Source: Delphinus delphis
Lineage: Eukaryota; Chordata; Mammalia; Artiodactyla; Delphinidae
Reading direction: 5' to 3'
Assembly (NCBI RefSeq): GCF_949987515.2
Contig: NC_082700.1
Coordinates: 35,427,380-35,491,379 of the forward strand
DNA: 64,000 nucleotides
The first letter of the stretch is position 1; every line of letters begins with the position of its first letter. Positions 22,491 through 33,359 of the stretch are shown piece after piece. The position numbers and the translations under genes are program-made. The notes under the pieces were generated by a model that worked only from the letters and a program-made list of their open reading frames with translations, had not been told where the DNA came from and searched no databases.

Positions 22491-22748
22491 AGAAAAAAAG
22501 AACAGCAGGGCTTCCCTGGTGGCGCAGTGGTTGAGCGCCCACCTGCTGATGCAGGGGTCACGGGTTCGTGCCCCGGTCCAGGAGGATCCCACGTGCCGTG
22601 GAGCGGCTGGGCCCGTGAGCCATGGCCGCTGGGCCTGTGCATCCGGAGCCTGTGCTCCGCAGCAGGAGAGGCTACAATGATGAGAGGCCCACATACAGCA
22701 AAAAAAAAAAAGAAAAAAGAAAAAAGAATAAAGAAAAAAAGAACAGCA
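22491..22748 (+). repeat. CHR-type SINE, forward, with exact 17-bp target-site duplication
   Basis: The body at 22508-22731 has an A-box-like tggcgcagtgg at 22520-22530, a B-box-like ggttcgtgcc at 22563-22572, the GC-rich body and a long A/G-rich tail. It is bounded by exact copies of agaaaaaaagaacagca at 22491-22507 and 22732-22748. The intact CpG-rich body and perfect duplication make it one of the youngest insertions here. Four overlapping frames here are SINE artefacts. Confidence 0.96.
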
Positions 22749-23395
22749 ATGGGAACTAGGAGCCCGGTCCTGCTCTTTAAATGATGTTTCAAAAGAAAAG
22801 ATTCATGTGCCTGTTACTAGCTCTTCTGAGGAGGCTAAGCAGACAAGAAGTCCTATTAATGACTCTTTTTGTGAAAATGGAAACATTTCATGAAAAGGAA
22901 ACAACCAGGAAACTAATTCTAGATAAGTAAGTTGGGATCAGAAAGGAAGACATTCAGACTAGCTTGTTAGTTTAAAGTAAGGATGACAGGAAAGCAGTCA
23001 GGGAGAAACAAATCATTTCATCCATCTAAAATATTGATTTTTCAGGATGATAAACTATCACTATTGAATTTATCTATATTAAGATTGAAATTTGACATTC
23101 TAAATGACAAAAACAAAATTAATAGTATATTTAAAAAATAAATTTTAGTTAATTTGATGACCTTATGTAAATTGAATTGTGTAAACAATTTGGTTTTCCA
23201 AAATATACTCATTAGAACTTATATTCCAATTGATTTTTACAGGTGTTGAAAGGGTTCTGTAGGAAATTGAGTATAAAAATTTATATAAACTGTTTTATGT
23301 GATACAAAATCCCTCATAGCCTTTAATATATTAATATGCACTGTGAATCTCTAAGATTAGAATAATTTTCAGTATTTCCTCAGCAATTTCCCATT
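22749..23395. other. AT-rich non-coding DNA
   Basis: No gene or recognisable repeat is seen. Confidence 0.55.
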
Positions 23396-23575
23396 TTTTC
23401 TCATTCATTCATTCATTTACTCACTCACTCAGTAAAATTTGTTTTCAGTATCTTCCAAATAAAAGGCACTGTAGAACAGCCTAGAAGGCCCTAGCAATAT
23501 ACCAATGAACAAAAAGAGACAAAACTTCCTACCTTCATAGAATTTGCATTCTAATTGAGCATCTTGTGGGTCTAA
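23396..23575 (-). repeat. LINE-2 3' end, reverse
   Basis: The order ttcattcattcattt, aaggcactgtagaaca, atataccaatgaacaaaaag, ttcctaccttcatagaattt and gcattctaattgag is the reverse complement of the L2 3' UTR, including its terminal (TGAA)n-like repeat. It is a common ancient mammalian relic. Confidence 0.75.
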
Positions 23576-24140
23576 TGTTCTCTGTAGCAGTCTTTGAAAA
23601 CTACTGACCAGATATATACACACTGTCTCAGAATTTAAATCGGGTAATAGGTAACCCTTGTCTGAAGTGGGATAGTACAGTGTCTTTGGATATTTTGTTA
23701 GCAGAGATCTTGAGACTATTTATTTGATGCCACTTTTAGAATATGTATTCCAGTAATAATGCCATTCAATATAAAAAGTTGATAAATTAGAAGATAAAAG
23801 GACAATAATCATAAATATCATTTGAGAAGTCAGACACATAAGCTAAACAGTAGATTAAAAAATCATACAATTTCATAGTAAGTGTTGTAAATATAAATTA
23901 AAAGAAATGATTCACTGAAAATTTCAAAATTTTCAGGCACAAGTGGCAGGATTTTGATTATTCTCTAACAGAATACAGTCTAAATGCAAAGTGATATTCT
24001 TTTCAATTTAGCCAGAGACCACCACACAGCTTTTGGTAGCCTGAGGATCCCCATAATTGACATTACTAGCTGAAAAATTATTTATGAAAAGTGAAGCAGT
24101 TGTTCTGTGGTATCATTTCAAGTAGTGGTCAAGCCAACCT
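23576..24140. other. AT-rich non-coding DNA
   Basis: No gene or confident repeat is visible. Confidence 0.5.
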
Positions 24141-24146
24141 AATGCA

Positions 24147-24348
24147 GTGATACTCAATGGAAGCAACAAGGATGTCCCCCAAGTGTGACAGTTGCCTGAA
24201 CATGAGGCTATTGATGTTCGATTACCAGTGGCTGTGCCCAGATGTTATCAAAGGGAATCTCATGAACACGTGAGACAGGACATATACACTTTTTAGGAAT
24301 GTTGCATGTGGCTCATGTTCTTCACTGAAATGAGATAAGAACCACTGA
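24147..24348. repeat. Possible hAT-Charlie-type MITE
   Basis: The left end cagtgatactcaa and the right end ataagaaccactg pair as an imperfect terminal inverted repeat of the common cagtggttct type. The spacing of about 200 bp fits a small non-autonomous hAT element. No 8-bp target duplication was found, so this is tentative. Confidence 0.35.
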
Positions 24349-24439
24349 AGGTGGATCTTCACATAAATTGATCACTTGAAATCTCAATCACCAAAAATTT
24401 TTTGTTAATGCTCACAATGGTTTACAACTATTACTTATT

Positions 24440-24680
24440 ATTTATAGTAAGCTGTCATCTGTTGAGTTCTATAATGTACCTGCACATTTCATATCATTTC
24501 ACTTAGCCCTTTCAGTCCAGCAAATTAGTTATAATCATCTTAATGTTGCAGAAGAAGAAACAGAGACACACCAAAATTAAATAACAGACGGAGTTCACAC
24601 AGTGGCCCTGATATTTAAAATTTGATCTATGAGAGGCGAAGGATAGCACTGGTTCCACCATTCTCCATTTTTTACTCAAA
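24440..24680 (+). repeat. MIR SINE relic, forward
   Basis: The order tgtcatctgttgagttctat, acatttcatatcatttcact, cagaagaagaaacagagaca and ggagttcacacagtggccct follows the MIR consensus, including the gaggaaactgaggcacag-like core. It is diverged as expected for an element of Mesozoic age. Confidence 0.7.
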
Positions 24681-24714
24681 CTCGAATTACTTTTTTAAGA
24701 CAATGATAAACATA

Positions 24715-24785
24715 GGGTCCTCAACATGTTAGAACAGTGGTTAGCACATAGGGAGTACTCAAAAAATATTTGTAGGTAAAATTAG
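24715..24785 (+). repeat. LINE-2 3' end relic, forward
   Basis: The segment agaacagtggttagcacata, then gggagtactcaaaaaatatt and tgtaggtaaa matches the L2 3' end (cctggcacatagtaggcgctcaataaatatt-like). It is short. Confidence 0.6.
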
Positions 24786-26254
24786 CAATATAAATATAAT
24801 TAAAAGTTTTTACTCTCATTTACAAATGAATAAATTCCATAGTAAGATTGAACATAAAGGTGATCATTATCTAGCATGAGGAAGTGACCTGTTTTTCATT
24901 ACCATCCAAAATTATGTTTAAAATTTGCTTTCTATTTTGAGATACCACTTTTCAAGCATATTTTTCCCACTCTACTCCTCTAAACTCATTTGAATATATA
25001 AATTGACTCTTGGGTATTCAAATATACATCACAATTTGAATTAAATTAAATTCCATATGAAATAAGACCAGTAGTTAAATTAGTTTCTTTTTATTGTATG
25101 TTTACTTTATTTTTGCTAGCAGAATGTATTACTTAAAGGAAGACAGTTTTTGGTGTTTACAAATGTGTCCTAGTGTGCAAGCTCGGAAGAAATTGCAACC
25201 AACTCAGTTCTATTAGTCAATACTTATTGACCACAATCAGAGTTAGTTTTTCAGATATAATGATCATAAATTATAGCAATAACATTTATTTTTATAATAT
25301 TAAATTATAACTTTAATTAGAAACTCTCTCATGTGATGTTGTCCATTTGTGATAACCTCTTTATTGGTATTTAGAGCCCTCATATACAATAAATACTCTA
25401 TTAAGGCTTCAAGCTAATAGTTTGTATGAATCAAAAATTCAAAAGCTGACCTCAATGAAAAAATCGTTATCATTATTATCATGTTGTTTAATATTTATTG
25501 TGGACCACATTTCTTCACTGAGCTTTGACATTATTTTTATTGGTTTTAAAGGTCTCAGTAAAATACCTATAAAAAATGAAAACAATTTTCTGTTTCCCAA
25601 ACTTGGATAGCTATTATTTTAAACTTGAGGTTACCTATATTTCGAATTAACTAAAATTTGTTTGAGGAAAGGAGACCAAAAAAGTTGAGCTAAATAACTT
25701 TAAGGATGTCTAAAATATGAAAAATGTTCTTACATCCTTTTTTACATTTTATTTTGATATTATTCCAAATCATTCAATAATCAAACCAATTAGCAGTAGA
25801 TATTGTTTTCCATTCTCCCATGCTAAGTTTTATATTTTGGTTTCACTTTTTAGAATGATATGTTGCAAAGACAATCCCATATTCACAAACCTCTGCATTC
25901 TCTAATATAGTACCCCCCCTACACACAAAAAGAAATACTAGAAATTCTGCTCAATTTTGAAATATAGATGTTATTAAAAGAGATAATCATTCAAGAAAAT
26001 ATTACTTGAGAGTAAATTTTGCGGTAGTTACCATGTTATTCTTTAAGAGGTGCACAAAATATAAGATATAGCTTTGAATTAAGTTGGGAACGTAAAATAT
26101 AATAAATTAAAATAGAGGGTAAACAAATGTAGGAATGTTGAGGTAAAAAGCATTTATTTGTGTTGGTGAAGGTGAGAGAAGTTATTTTGGAATCTGGTAG
26201 AATTCATTGCAATTCAACAACCAAGCAGTAAAAGTTAGGATCATGTTCAGCTGA
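24786..26254. other. AT-rich non-coding DNA
   Basis: Two 62-codon frames (25422-25610 and 25717-25905) lie here. Both are Phe/Ile/Ser-rich random frames without family features. Nothing else is recognised. Confidence 0.55.
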
Positions 26255-26560
26255 GAGTAAGAGAGATCAAAATTCCCCAGTGGTTTAATCACTCAGAGTA
26301 TATAGAGGTGTGCATCTATGGTTGATGCAGAATCTCTGCTCCATCACAAAGTGCTCACAGATGCAGAGTCTCTTCAATCCATTGTTGTGCTATCCCTAAA
26401 GTATCGTCCATATCTGCAGAGTCCAAAGAACAGCTTACATTTCAGATATCAGCATGGAGAAAGGAATGAATAAGGGGCAAAAGTCACATATAATTTTTGT
26501 GCTTATTAAAAGATAACCAGGACTGCCTTAAAGTTCTTCTCAGCTTGACCAAAATTTCTA
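26255..26560. repeat. Old interspersed repeat, family unassigned
   Basis: The segment ggttgatgcagaatctctgc, then catcacaaagtgctcacag and tatcgtccatatctgcagag resembles the same ancient mammalian repeat suspected at 8276-8520. I cannot name the family with confidence. Confidence 0.35.
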
Positions 26561-26615
26561 GAGGTTTCTTCCTAACTATAGGTCCCTGATCTCTCTTTTG
26601 TTAAAGCATTTAATT

Positions 26616-26651
26616 TAGAAAACTTGTAATTTTTTAATTACAAGTTTTCTA
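26616..26651. repeat. Perfect 16-bp inverted repeat
   Basis: Arms 26616-26631 (tagaaaacttgtaatt) and 26636-26651 are exact reverse complements around a tttt spacer. Such an AT-rich palindrome could form a hairpin or cruciform. No gene is adjacent, so it is not called a terminator. Confidence 0.85.
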
Positions 26652-26696
26652 CCCTCTACTCTCCTTTTTTAATGTGAGGTTGTTATGGTTTTTCTG

Positions 26697-27011
26697 GGGG
26701 GTCATATATGGACCTTTATTCTGCAACTTTGCTAAATTCACTTATTAGCTCTTGTAAATATTTCTATAGACTCCTTAAAATTTTCTACAGGTACACAATC
26801 ATGTCACCTATGAATAAAAGCAGTTTACTTCTTGCTTTCCAATTTTTACACTATTAATTTCTTTTACTTGCCTAATTGCACCAGTTAGGACCCCCAGTAA
26901 TATGTGGAATAGACATGGAAAGAGCAGATATCCTCACCATGTGCCCATTCATAGGGGGAAAAACATTTAGTCTTTCATCATGAAGTATGATGTTGGCTGT
27001 AGGTTCTTTTT
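26697..27011 (-). repeat. Old L1 ORF2 (reverse transcriptase) fragment, reverse
   Basis: The order ttctgcaactttgctaaatt, attagctcttgtaaatattt, aatcatgtcacctatgaata, then gttaggacccccagtaatat and atgttggctgtaggttcttt aligns, as a diverged reverse copy, with the RT part of ORF2 (compare 13760-14050). The FADD box is destroyed. The fragment is about 315 bp and heavily mutated, so it is older than L1-A to L1-D. Confidence 0.85.
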
Positions 27012-27544
27012 TTGTTTTTGTTTCTTTCAAACCCACATATGCAGAGCTCTGTTCTTTATTGTACAGATGTTTGTGTGTTTGTGTGTGTGTGTCTTTTAAT
27101 AAGGTAACAAATGAAATCTTTCTGCTATCTATGATGATTTAGATAAGAAGTAAGTGTCCTTCCTCCGTATAATCCTCCCTCTACCACTGGCTTCATGTAA
27201 AGGATTTTAAGACCCTAAGAGTTGATGGAGTCACAGACTGGAAGAGCCTGGTCCCCAAATTACCCTATATAGGAAAGTCATCTGCCCGTCCACCAGGAAA
27301 AAACAGTGTTCAGCAACTAAACTTTTGTGGTTTATTTGTTGCAGCAACTTTTACTCTAACAAATACAAAAGTTAAATTCCTAATGTAAATACACACAATT
27401 ACAAATCTTTCCCTAATGTAGCTACACTTTAGAACAAAATGTAAGGTAATGGTACTCAAGGAAGAATGTTGTTTGAAAGGCAGGTATATTGAATAATATC
27501 CCCCAAACTGAGAAAGAACTTTGAGACCAAAAAACAAAGCAGGC
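27012..27544. other. Non-coding DNA with a short TG run
   Basis: A small (TG)n run lies at 27070-27091. The minus-strand frames in this stretch have no recognisable features. Confidence 0.5.
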
Positions 27545-27985
27545 AACTCCATAAAGTACAATTGTGAAGTTTATTGCAGGTAAATTACAGGCAGGTAGAC
27601 AGTGATCTGGAAGCATTTGTAGCTACACTCTGCACCCTGAAAGGGGCATAGGGGAATTTAATGGGCTCAAAGCTAATGTAGAATCTGACTACTAAGGAGG
27701 AAGTATACCCAAGCAAATGGGAACCAGGGGTTTTTCCTCCCCTGGTGGTCTCATGTCCATCATTCCTCATGGACCATTAAACGTCTGCGTAAGCAAAGGC
27801 ATTCTTCCACTTTTCATAACAGATGAAGGCAAGGGTAAAGTTGATAGGAAACTTATCTGACTTGGGCGCATTCCTTGTGAGTAGGCTGGAGTGCAGCCAT
27901 GCAGAAAAGGGAGGGGTTAGGACTGGGAACTTAAAATGGAGCTGACAAAGTGGAGTCAGTGTGGTCCAGCCACACAAATGTTAAG
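27545..27985 (-). repeat. LTR-like element, reverse
   Basis: On the minus strand an AATAAA signal (complement of tttatt at 27570-27575) lies near the presumptive 3' end, following a moderately GC-rich block. This is the layout of a reverse-oriented LTR, as in the cluster at 1-5 kb. The family is not identified. The three minus-strand frames here are not supported as genes. Confidence 0.35.
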
Positions 27986-28029
27986 ACTTTCCTGAGCCAG
28001 CATCATATATGATTATACGATCTGCTGAC

Positions 28030-28168
28030 CCCAATATTGTGATTTTCTTTACCTTTTAACCCCCTTCACCTATTTCTTTAATCCCTCACCCCACTTCTGA
28101 CAACCATCAATCTGTTCTCTGTATCTTGTTTGTTTATTTTGTTCTGTTTAGATTCCACATACAAGGGA
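28030..28168 (-). repeat. L1 3' UTR fragment, reverse
   Basis: The segment ccttcacctatttctttaat, then ccatcaatctgttctctgta and ctgtttagattccacataca is the reverse complement of an older L1 end of ORF2/3' UTR junction. It is about 140 bp. Confidence 0.7.
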
Positions 28169-29859
28169 CTCTGAAAATAATATTGCATATTGAAAGACTT
28201 GCCAAAATTATGGTAATATTCAAGTCTCATTATTTTGGCACTTGGAGAATTAGTAACTAAATTGTTGCATGGAAATATTATTAGTTGCCTCTAAATGTTG
28301 GTTATCTTTTTCTTTCATAAAAGTAGAAATTTTTACTCAACATATGGCTACTCAGAAGGAAGACTACATTTCCCAGTGGCCTTGCAACAAAATTCTGTTC
28401 AAGCTGATTGGGTGGAAATTAATATGATTAATAAAGAACATATCTCTCATATCTGTCATTAAATAATTACTACATGAAATCCCACCATTCCAAAGTAGTC
28501 ACTGTCAAAAATATTTTTCCATTTGTTTTCCCAAGCCAGATTAGCATTCAGTAAACAAAATTAACATTACACTCAGGATTAGGCATACATTGATAAACTA
28601 CATTGTTTCCTCTCTCAAAAAGATCACAATTTAGCTGTATATGCTTGGAAAACATTCAAACTAATGTTAAAGGGGTTTATTTTGTATTCTTGTATTTGAA
28701 ATGCAGAGGTAAAACAGAGAAACTGTCCTTAGCACACATTAAAACACTTTATTAAACCTTGAATATTCCAGAAGTGAAGTTCAGTTGTAAATAACTAAAG
28801 AGATGTCAAAGGAACAAATAAAGAATACTAAAACAGACTTTAACATTAACAGCCAGTTTCAAATGGAAGAAATAATAACAGTAATGAAGAAATTAACTCT
28901 TAAAGACAAATCTCCAGTAAAATCCCTTTCAACATGATAAATTATTTTTTATGGTAAACAATTACATCATGCTTGTTTAACAATGACTCTAGATCAGAAT
29001 AAATTTGACTAAATACTATACTACTCAAGGAGCACGGACTTGTCAAACTACTGTAAATGATATGAATGCTCTTTTGAACAAATAATAATAGCCAAAAATC
29101 TAAGCTAATTAGTCAAGGCCTAAAAGCACTTACAAAATTAGAGTGTGTCAGCTTCTCTGACCCTCCATCTTGAGAGTCTTTACACTTAACATGTCTACAG
29201 AGCTTTACAATTTAATTTTTATCCCACAATGTATTTCTTGTCCTACAATGCTGGCTTACATGTTACTGCTTCGAAATAGATTATAATCTTGGTGTTATAT
29301 TTTTTGGTAGCTTTAAAAAATTTTCATTTCTTCTCCTACGTACTTCTTATCAACACATTACCTTAACTTTCTCTCTTGGTCTCACTCATACACTGCTACT
29401 TTCCTAGTTTTGCTTATTTGTTTGTTTATGTCTCTAGTTTGTCCTAGAGTCTATTTTAACACACTACAAAATGTGTATAAAACAGCTGAAGGAATATAAA
29501 TAAAAAACAATGAATATAATTGAAACTTTAGAAGGAGTATTGGAAATTGCTTCATATCAAGAATAGGAAGGACCCTAGAGGAGAAGAGAATGCATAGAAA
29601 ACTAACAAGGAAATCAAAAGCTATCATTTAGTGAAGAATAACCAAATGAAAACATAACAAAAAGGAATGAAGGATGAGTAAAAGGAATTAATGGGATCTA
29701 AATGTTGATTAGAAGTTCTGAGATTTGATTCAAACAGTTATAGGCCATCCTTTTAAATCCCCAAACAAAATGTACTACATGGTTTATTCAATTAACAAAT
29801 AACATATTTATTCTTTGAACAAATACATTGCAAATGCCCAATCAACATACTATTTCGTA
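28169..29859. other. AT-rich non-coding DNA
   Basis: A block near 28350-28430 (gactacatttcccagtggcc) resembles part of a known mammalian interspersed repeat that I cannot name. The rest shows no gene or repeat. Confidence 0.5.
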
Positions 29860-29865
29860 GAAAGC

Positions 29866-29970
29866 TTTTTTCTCTCTTTGTCTTCCTTTCTTTTCTTTTT
29901 TTTTCTTTTCCTCTTTTCCTATTTATTTTCCTTTCTCTTTTTTTTCTTTCTGTTCTTTTCCTTTTTTAAG
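29866..29970. repeat. Polypyrimidine (CTTTT-type) tract
   Basis: About 105 bases are almost pure C/T on the plus strand. The resulting Ser/Phe/Leu-rich frame at 29815-30102 is an artefact. Confidence 0.85.
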
Positions 29971-30359
29971 AAGAGACCTATTCAAGAACAATATGAGTTA
30001 TACTACCTAAGAGTTAAAAACTCAGTAACACTTGACAGTCACTTAATCTATGGGTGTTCTTGGACAAATTTCTATACTTTAAACAACTATGCAATTCATT
30101 AATAGGATTATTAAGAGGATTTAATGAGATAATATCTATTGTTTTTTAACTTCACTTTTCTTAATAGCCTGCTATTAACTTTGTGGCTGAGGACATGTCT
30201 CTGACATATAAATCACCATCACTTCACATATAGCCAAATCAAGCAGTATCTTTTGAGGCTCCTTCTACTCTTCCTCACATACTAATATTGCACTGTCCCA
30301 GGATACCTTTTCTATCTACCCTCACTCTCTAGATAATTACTTCCAGTCATATGTCTTTA

Positions 30360-30960
30360 AATACTATCAACATATTGAAAACATCATCATTTATATATTC
30401 AGCTCATTATTGCCAACTTTCTCCACAATGCTTCTAATTGAATGACAAATCAATATCTTAAACTTGAAGTCTATAATCAAACTCCTGAAACTGCTCAAAA
30501 TCTTCTCCAGCCTCAGCCTGTCATAACATAGTTTATGGCAGCCCAAACTTCTAATTGCTCAGGCCAAATATCTTAGTGCTATCCTTGAATTCTCCCCTTC
30601 TCCCTCTGCTCTCATTCAGTATATCTGAAAATTTTGTCAGTACTTTTAAAATATATGCAAAAGTTAAGCACCTTTCATCATCCTTATACACTCTGTCCAA
30701 AGCCATCACTAAAATTTCTCTTGTGGTAACCCAGCCTCCAAAATGGAAATGTGGCTTCCACACTTGTCCTTCTTCAGTTTATTCTCTGAAGAGTTACTGG
30801 AATATATCTCTCAAAATACAACTCATAACCTGTCACTCCTCTGCTCAAACTCAGAGTAAAAGCCAATTATCATTATCTCACTGATCTCATCCCTTGCTAC
30901 ACTCCACTGGGTTGATGCACTTTCAAAATGCCTTACTTACTCTACTTTATAGCATTTATC
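30360..30960 (+). repeat. Ancient LINE relic, forward
   Basis: Pieces such as aattgctcaggccaaatatc, ttagtgctatccttgaattc, cataacctgtcactcctctg and ctcaaactcagagtaaaagc follow, in order, a well-known old mammalian LINE-derived repeat (L1ME or L2 class). Divergence is high. The two frames of 70 and 109 codons inside it are incidental. Confidence 0.5.
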
Positions 30961-31011
30961 ATATTCTGAAATATTTAACGATTTATAATTATATAATTGT
31001 TTATAATTATA

Positions 31012-31032
31012 TGTGTGTGTGTGTGTGTGTGT
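31012..31032. repeat. GT microsatellite
   Basis: A pure (GT)n run of about 21 bases. Confidence 0.9.
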
Positions 31033-31054
31033 ATTATTTATTTTATCCCCTCTC

Positions 31055-31180
31055 CCCCAACTAGGGAAGAGAAGGAAAACTCCTCAAGGGAGGGATCTGT
31101 GACTAATTTCTTCACTGGTGTGTACTAGGAGCCTAGGATTGTGCCTGGCATGCAGAGGGGCACAACCAATATTAGTCAAA
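31055..31180 (+). repeat. LINE-2 3' end relic, forward
   Basis: The order aaaactcctcaagggaggga, tctgtgacta, aggattgtgcctggcatgca and gtcaaataagt matches the L2 3' UTR (ctccttgagggcagggact ... gcctggcacatag). It follows the older LINE block directly and may belong to the same insertion. Confidence 0.6.
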
Positions 31181-31995
31181 TAAGTAATTTCTGCTCAGTG
31201 TCTCAGTTGTACGTGACAGGATTAACTACTCCCTTCTTACAAAACTTTCCTCTCTGGTTTCTGTTTCATGAAGCATTTGTGCTTTATATCCTGCCTCACT
31301 TTCACTCCTCTACCTCCACCTCTTATCCCCATGTTGACATTCATTCCTGATCTTTCTTCTTTTTTTCTCTCTGCACTATTTTTGTAGGTACTATCAACCA
31401 GTTCATGGGTTTCAATGCCAAATATATGGTGACACATTTATACAAGTTTCTCCATCAAAAACCTAAATATTTTGTGCCAGACACATGAATCCAACTTTCT
31501 ACTTGACATATTGATTTGGTTAGCTCACCATCATTTCCAGCTGAACAGAATGTGCCAATCGTCATATTTCTCCTAAAAACCTATTCATACTGATTTCAAC
31601 AAATTTGCATCATTTGCAAATTAAAGTTAGAAACTCAGAATTCTATTAAATATATTTACTTCTATTTTGTTAAATTATAATTGTGTTTTCATATACTATA
31701 TGTGTTTACCTGTTTATTATTAATTTTCTCCCAGTTTACTAAACTCCATGAGACCAAGGAAAATGTCTGGTTTTATCACCACTGTAAATATAATTTGTGT
31801 TGTTTGTGTGTGCATCTATATTGCTGTTTGATAAATATTCTGAATGTACTATTATTATTTTGATGACATCTATATTTATTATTATAAAACATGATTATTG
31901 ATTCTTCTAAGAAGATTACTACACAGTTAAGAAAAAAATAATGCACAACAATAATAATTTTTAATGTCATAACATTTTAGTGGTTGAGAGGAACT
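31181..31995. other. AT-rich non-coding DNA
   Basis: Several 60-69 codon frames exist on both strands without any family feature. Nothing else is recognised. Confidence 0.5.
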
Positions 31996-31999
31996 CTGG

Positions 32000-32140
32000 G
32001 GAAATTAAATTAGCTTTCTCCTTTCACAGATAATTTAAAGCCTTTAGAAGTTAGACAAATTAACAGTGCTTATACATAAGCAGTGACAGAATACATCTAG
32101 AGCCCAATTATTCCTTTTAGACTTTTCATTATCACTTTTT
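32000..32140 (+). repeat. MIR-like relic, forward
   Basis: The segment ctttcacagataatttaaag, then agaagttagacaaattaaca and gcagtgacagaatacatct recalls the second half of MIR in order and spacing. It is weak. Confidence 0.4.
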
Positions 32141-32184
32141 TAAGACTTTTGATTCAGCCACATTATTGAGTTTATATCATTATA

Positions 32185-32345
32185 TTCTAGTAGTTACATT
32201 TTATTTGTCCAACTAGCCTACTGTTACAATATAAGAAACATGAATGCAGGGAATATATTTACCTTATTAAATATGGTCTAGTGCAATCTAGTACAATGTC
32301 AATCTTATTAGAGCATTCAATAAATGTTTTTGGATGACTATGAAA
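32185..32345 (+). repeat. LINE-2 3' end relic, forward
   Basis: The segment gagcattcaataaatgtttt, then tggatgacta after a degenerate gtctagtgcaatctagtaca matches the L2 3' terminus. Confidence 0.5.
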
Positions 32346-32755
32346 ATGTTGAGTCCTTGAAACAACAATATTGTCTCTTCATGAATAAAGCATACAAATT
32401 AAAAATTTCAGGTTTTAGAAGAATGTAATGAATAATAACAATTTAATCTACCCATAAGCTTAATATTTTGAAACTCTGGGTTCTCTTTGTATTATTTGAA
32501 AATAAAATAATGTGAGAATGCCTATATTTTTGCCCTTAATTTCAGATGCTTAATCATTTTTTTGCATTTAATATATGAATAAATTATCTTTTTATTCTAG
32601 TACATATAGCAGCATTTTCATGAGTTAATAAAAAATATATAAAATATAATTTTGTACTTTTATAAAGGTGATTCTCTTTTCCATGTAGTATTTTAAGCAT
32701 TGCAAGCTATATATTATTACTATAATGAAGGAAGCCTTAGTATTACTAAGAATAT
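32346..32755. other. AT-rich non-coding DNA
   Basis: No gene or repeat is recognised. Confidence 0.5.
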
Positions 32756-33084
32756 TATAGTATTTCAGGGACTTTCCTGGTGGCGCAGTGGTTGAGAATC
32801 TGCCTGCAAATGCAGGGAACACGGGTTTGAGCCCTGGTCTGGGAAGATCTGACATGCCGCGGAGCAACTGGGCCCATGAGCCACAACTACTGAGCCTGCG
32901 CATCTGGAGCTTGTGCTCCACAAGAAGAGAGGCCACAACAGTGAGAGGCCCAACACTGCAATGAAGAGTGACCGCCACTCGCCACAACTAGAAAAGCCCT
33001 CACACAGAAACGAAGACCCAACAGAGCCAAAAATAAATAAATTAATTAATTAACTTAAAAAAATATATATACTACAGTGTTTCA
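32756..33084 (+). repeat. Long-form CHR SINE, forward
   Basis: The body at 32768-33072 starts ggactttcctggtggcgcag and carries an extended 3' part (caatgaagagtgaccgccac, then gaagacccaacagagcc) before an aataaataaatt tail. This longer 3' module is absent from the other SINEs here. The duplication is tatagtatttca (32756-32767) and tacagtgtttca (33073-33084), 10 of 12 identical. It is older than the SINEs at 1.1 and 22.5 kb. Confidence 0.9.
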
Positions 33085-33215
33085 AACACAAATTAAAGTG
33101 TATCAGCATTACTTTTTACTTTAATGATTCTGGATTTTTCACTTCATAACCCTGTTTATTCCTTCAGTATTTTTATACAAAATAAACAGAATTTTCTTTT
33201 AAAAATATTTCTATT

Positions 33216-33231
33216 AAAAATCAGAGTTATC
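33216..33231. repeat. Target-site duplication of L1-B, left copy
   Basis: The bases aaaaatcagagttatc recur exactly at 40326-40341. The A stretch in the right copy merges with the L1 tail, so the certain part is tcagagttatc. Confidence 0.9.
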
Positions 33232-33244
33232 GAGGAGACAGGAG

Positions 33245-33252
33245 AAGATGGC
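33245..33252 (+). promoter_or_regulatory. YY1-like core near the L1-B 5' end
   Basis: AAGATGGC about 14 bp into the element is the core of a YY1 site, the factor that places L1 transcription start in primates. L1-C has AAGATAGT and L1-D AAAATGGA at the matching place, so only L1-B keeps the full core. Function is inferred. Confidence 0.4.
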
Positions 33253-33359
33253 AGAAGAGTAGAACGTGGAGATCAACTTCCTCCCCACAGATACATCAGA
33301 AATACATCTACACATGGAACTGCTCCTATAGAACACCCACTGAACGCTGGCAGAAGACC

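Noticed and set aside
22520..22572. A-box and B-box motifs that could indicate a tRNA gene.
   Set aside because: They belong to the tRNA-derived head of a CHR SINE; the cloverleaf is not intact and the element ends in an A tail.
27310..27977. Four overlapping minus-strand frames of 61-83 codons suggesting a small gene.
   Set aside because: Frames are unrelated to each other, lie in LTR-like and unclassified DNA, and show no splice pattern or domain.
29815..30102. 95-codon frame with a Phe/Ser/Leu-rich stretch like a transmembrane helix.
   Set aside because: It arises from a polypyrimidine tract.
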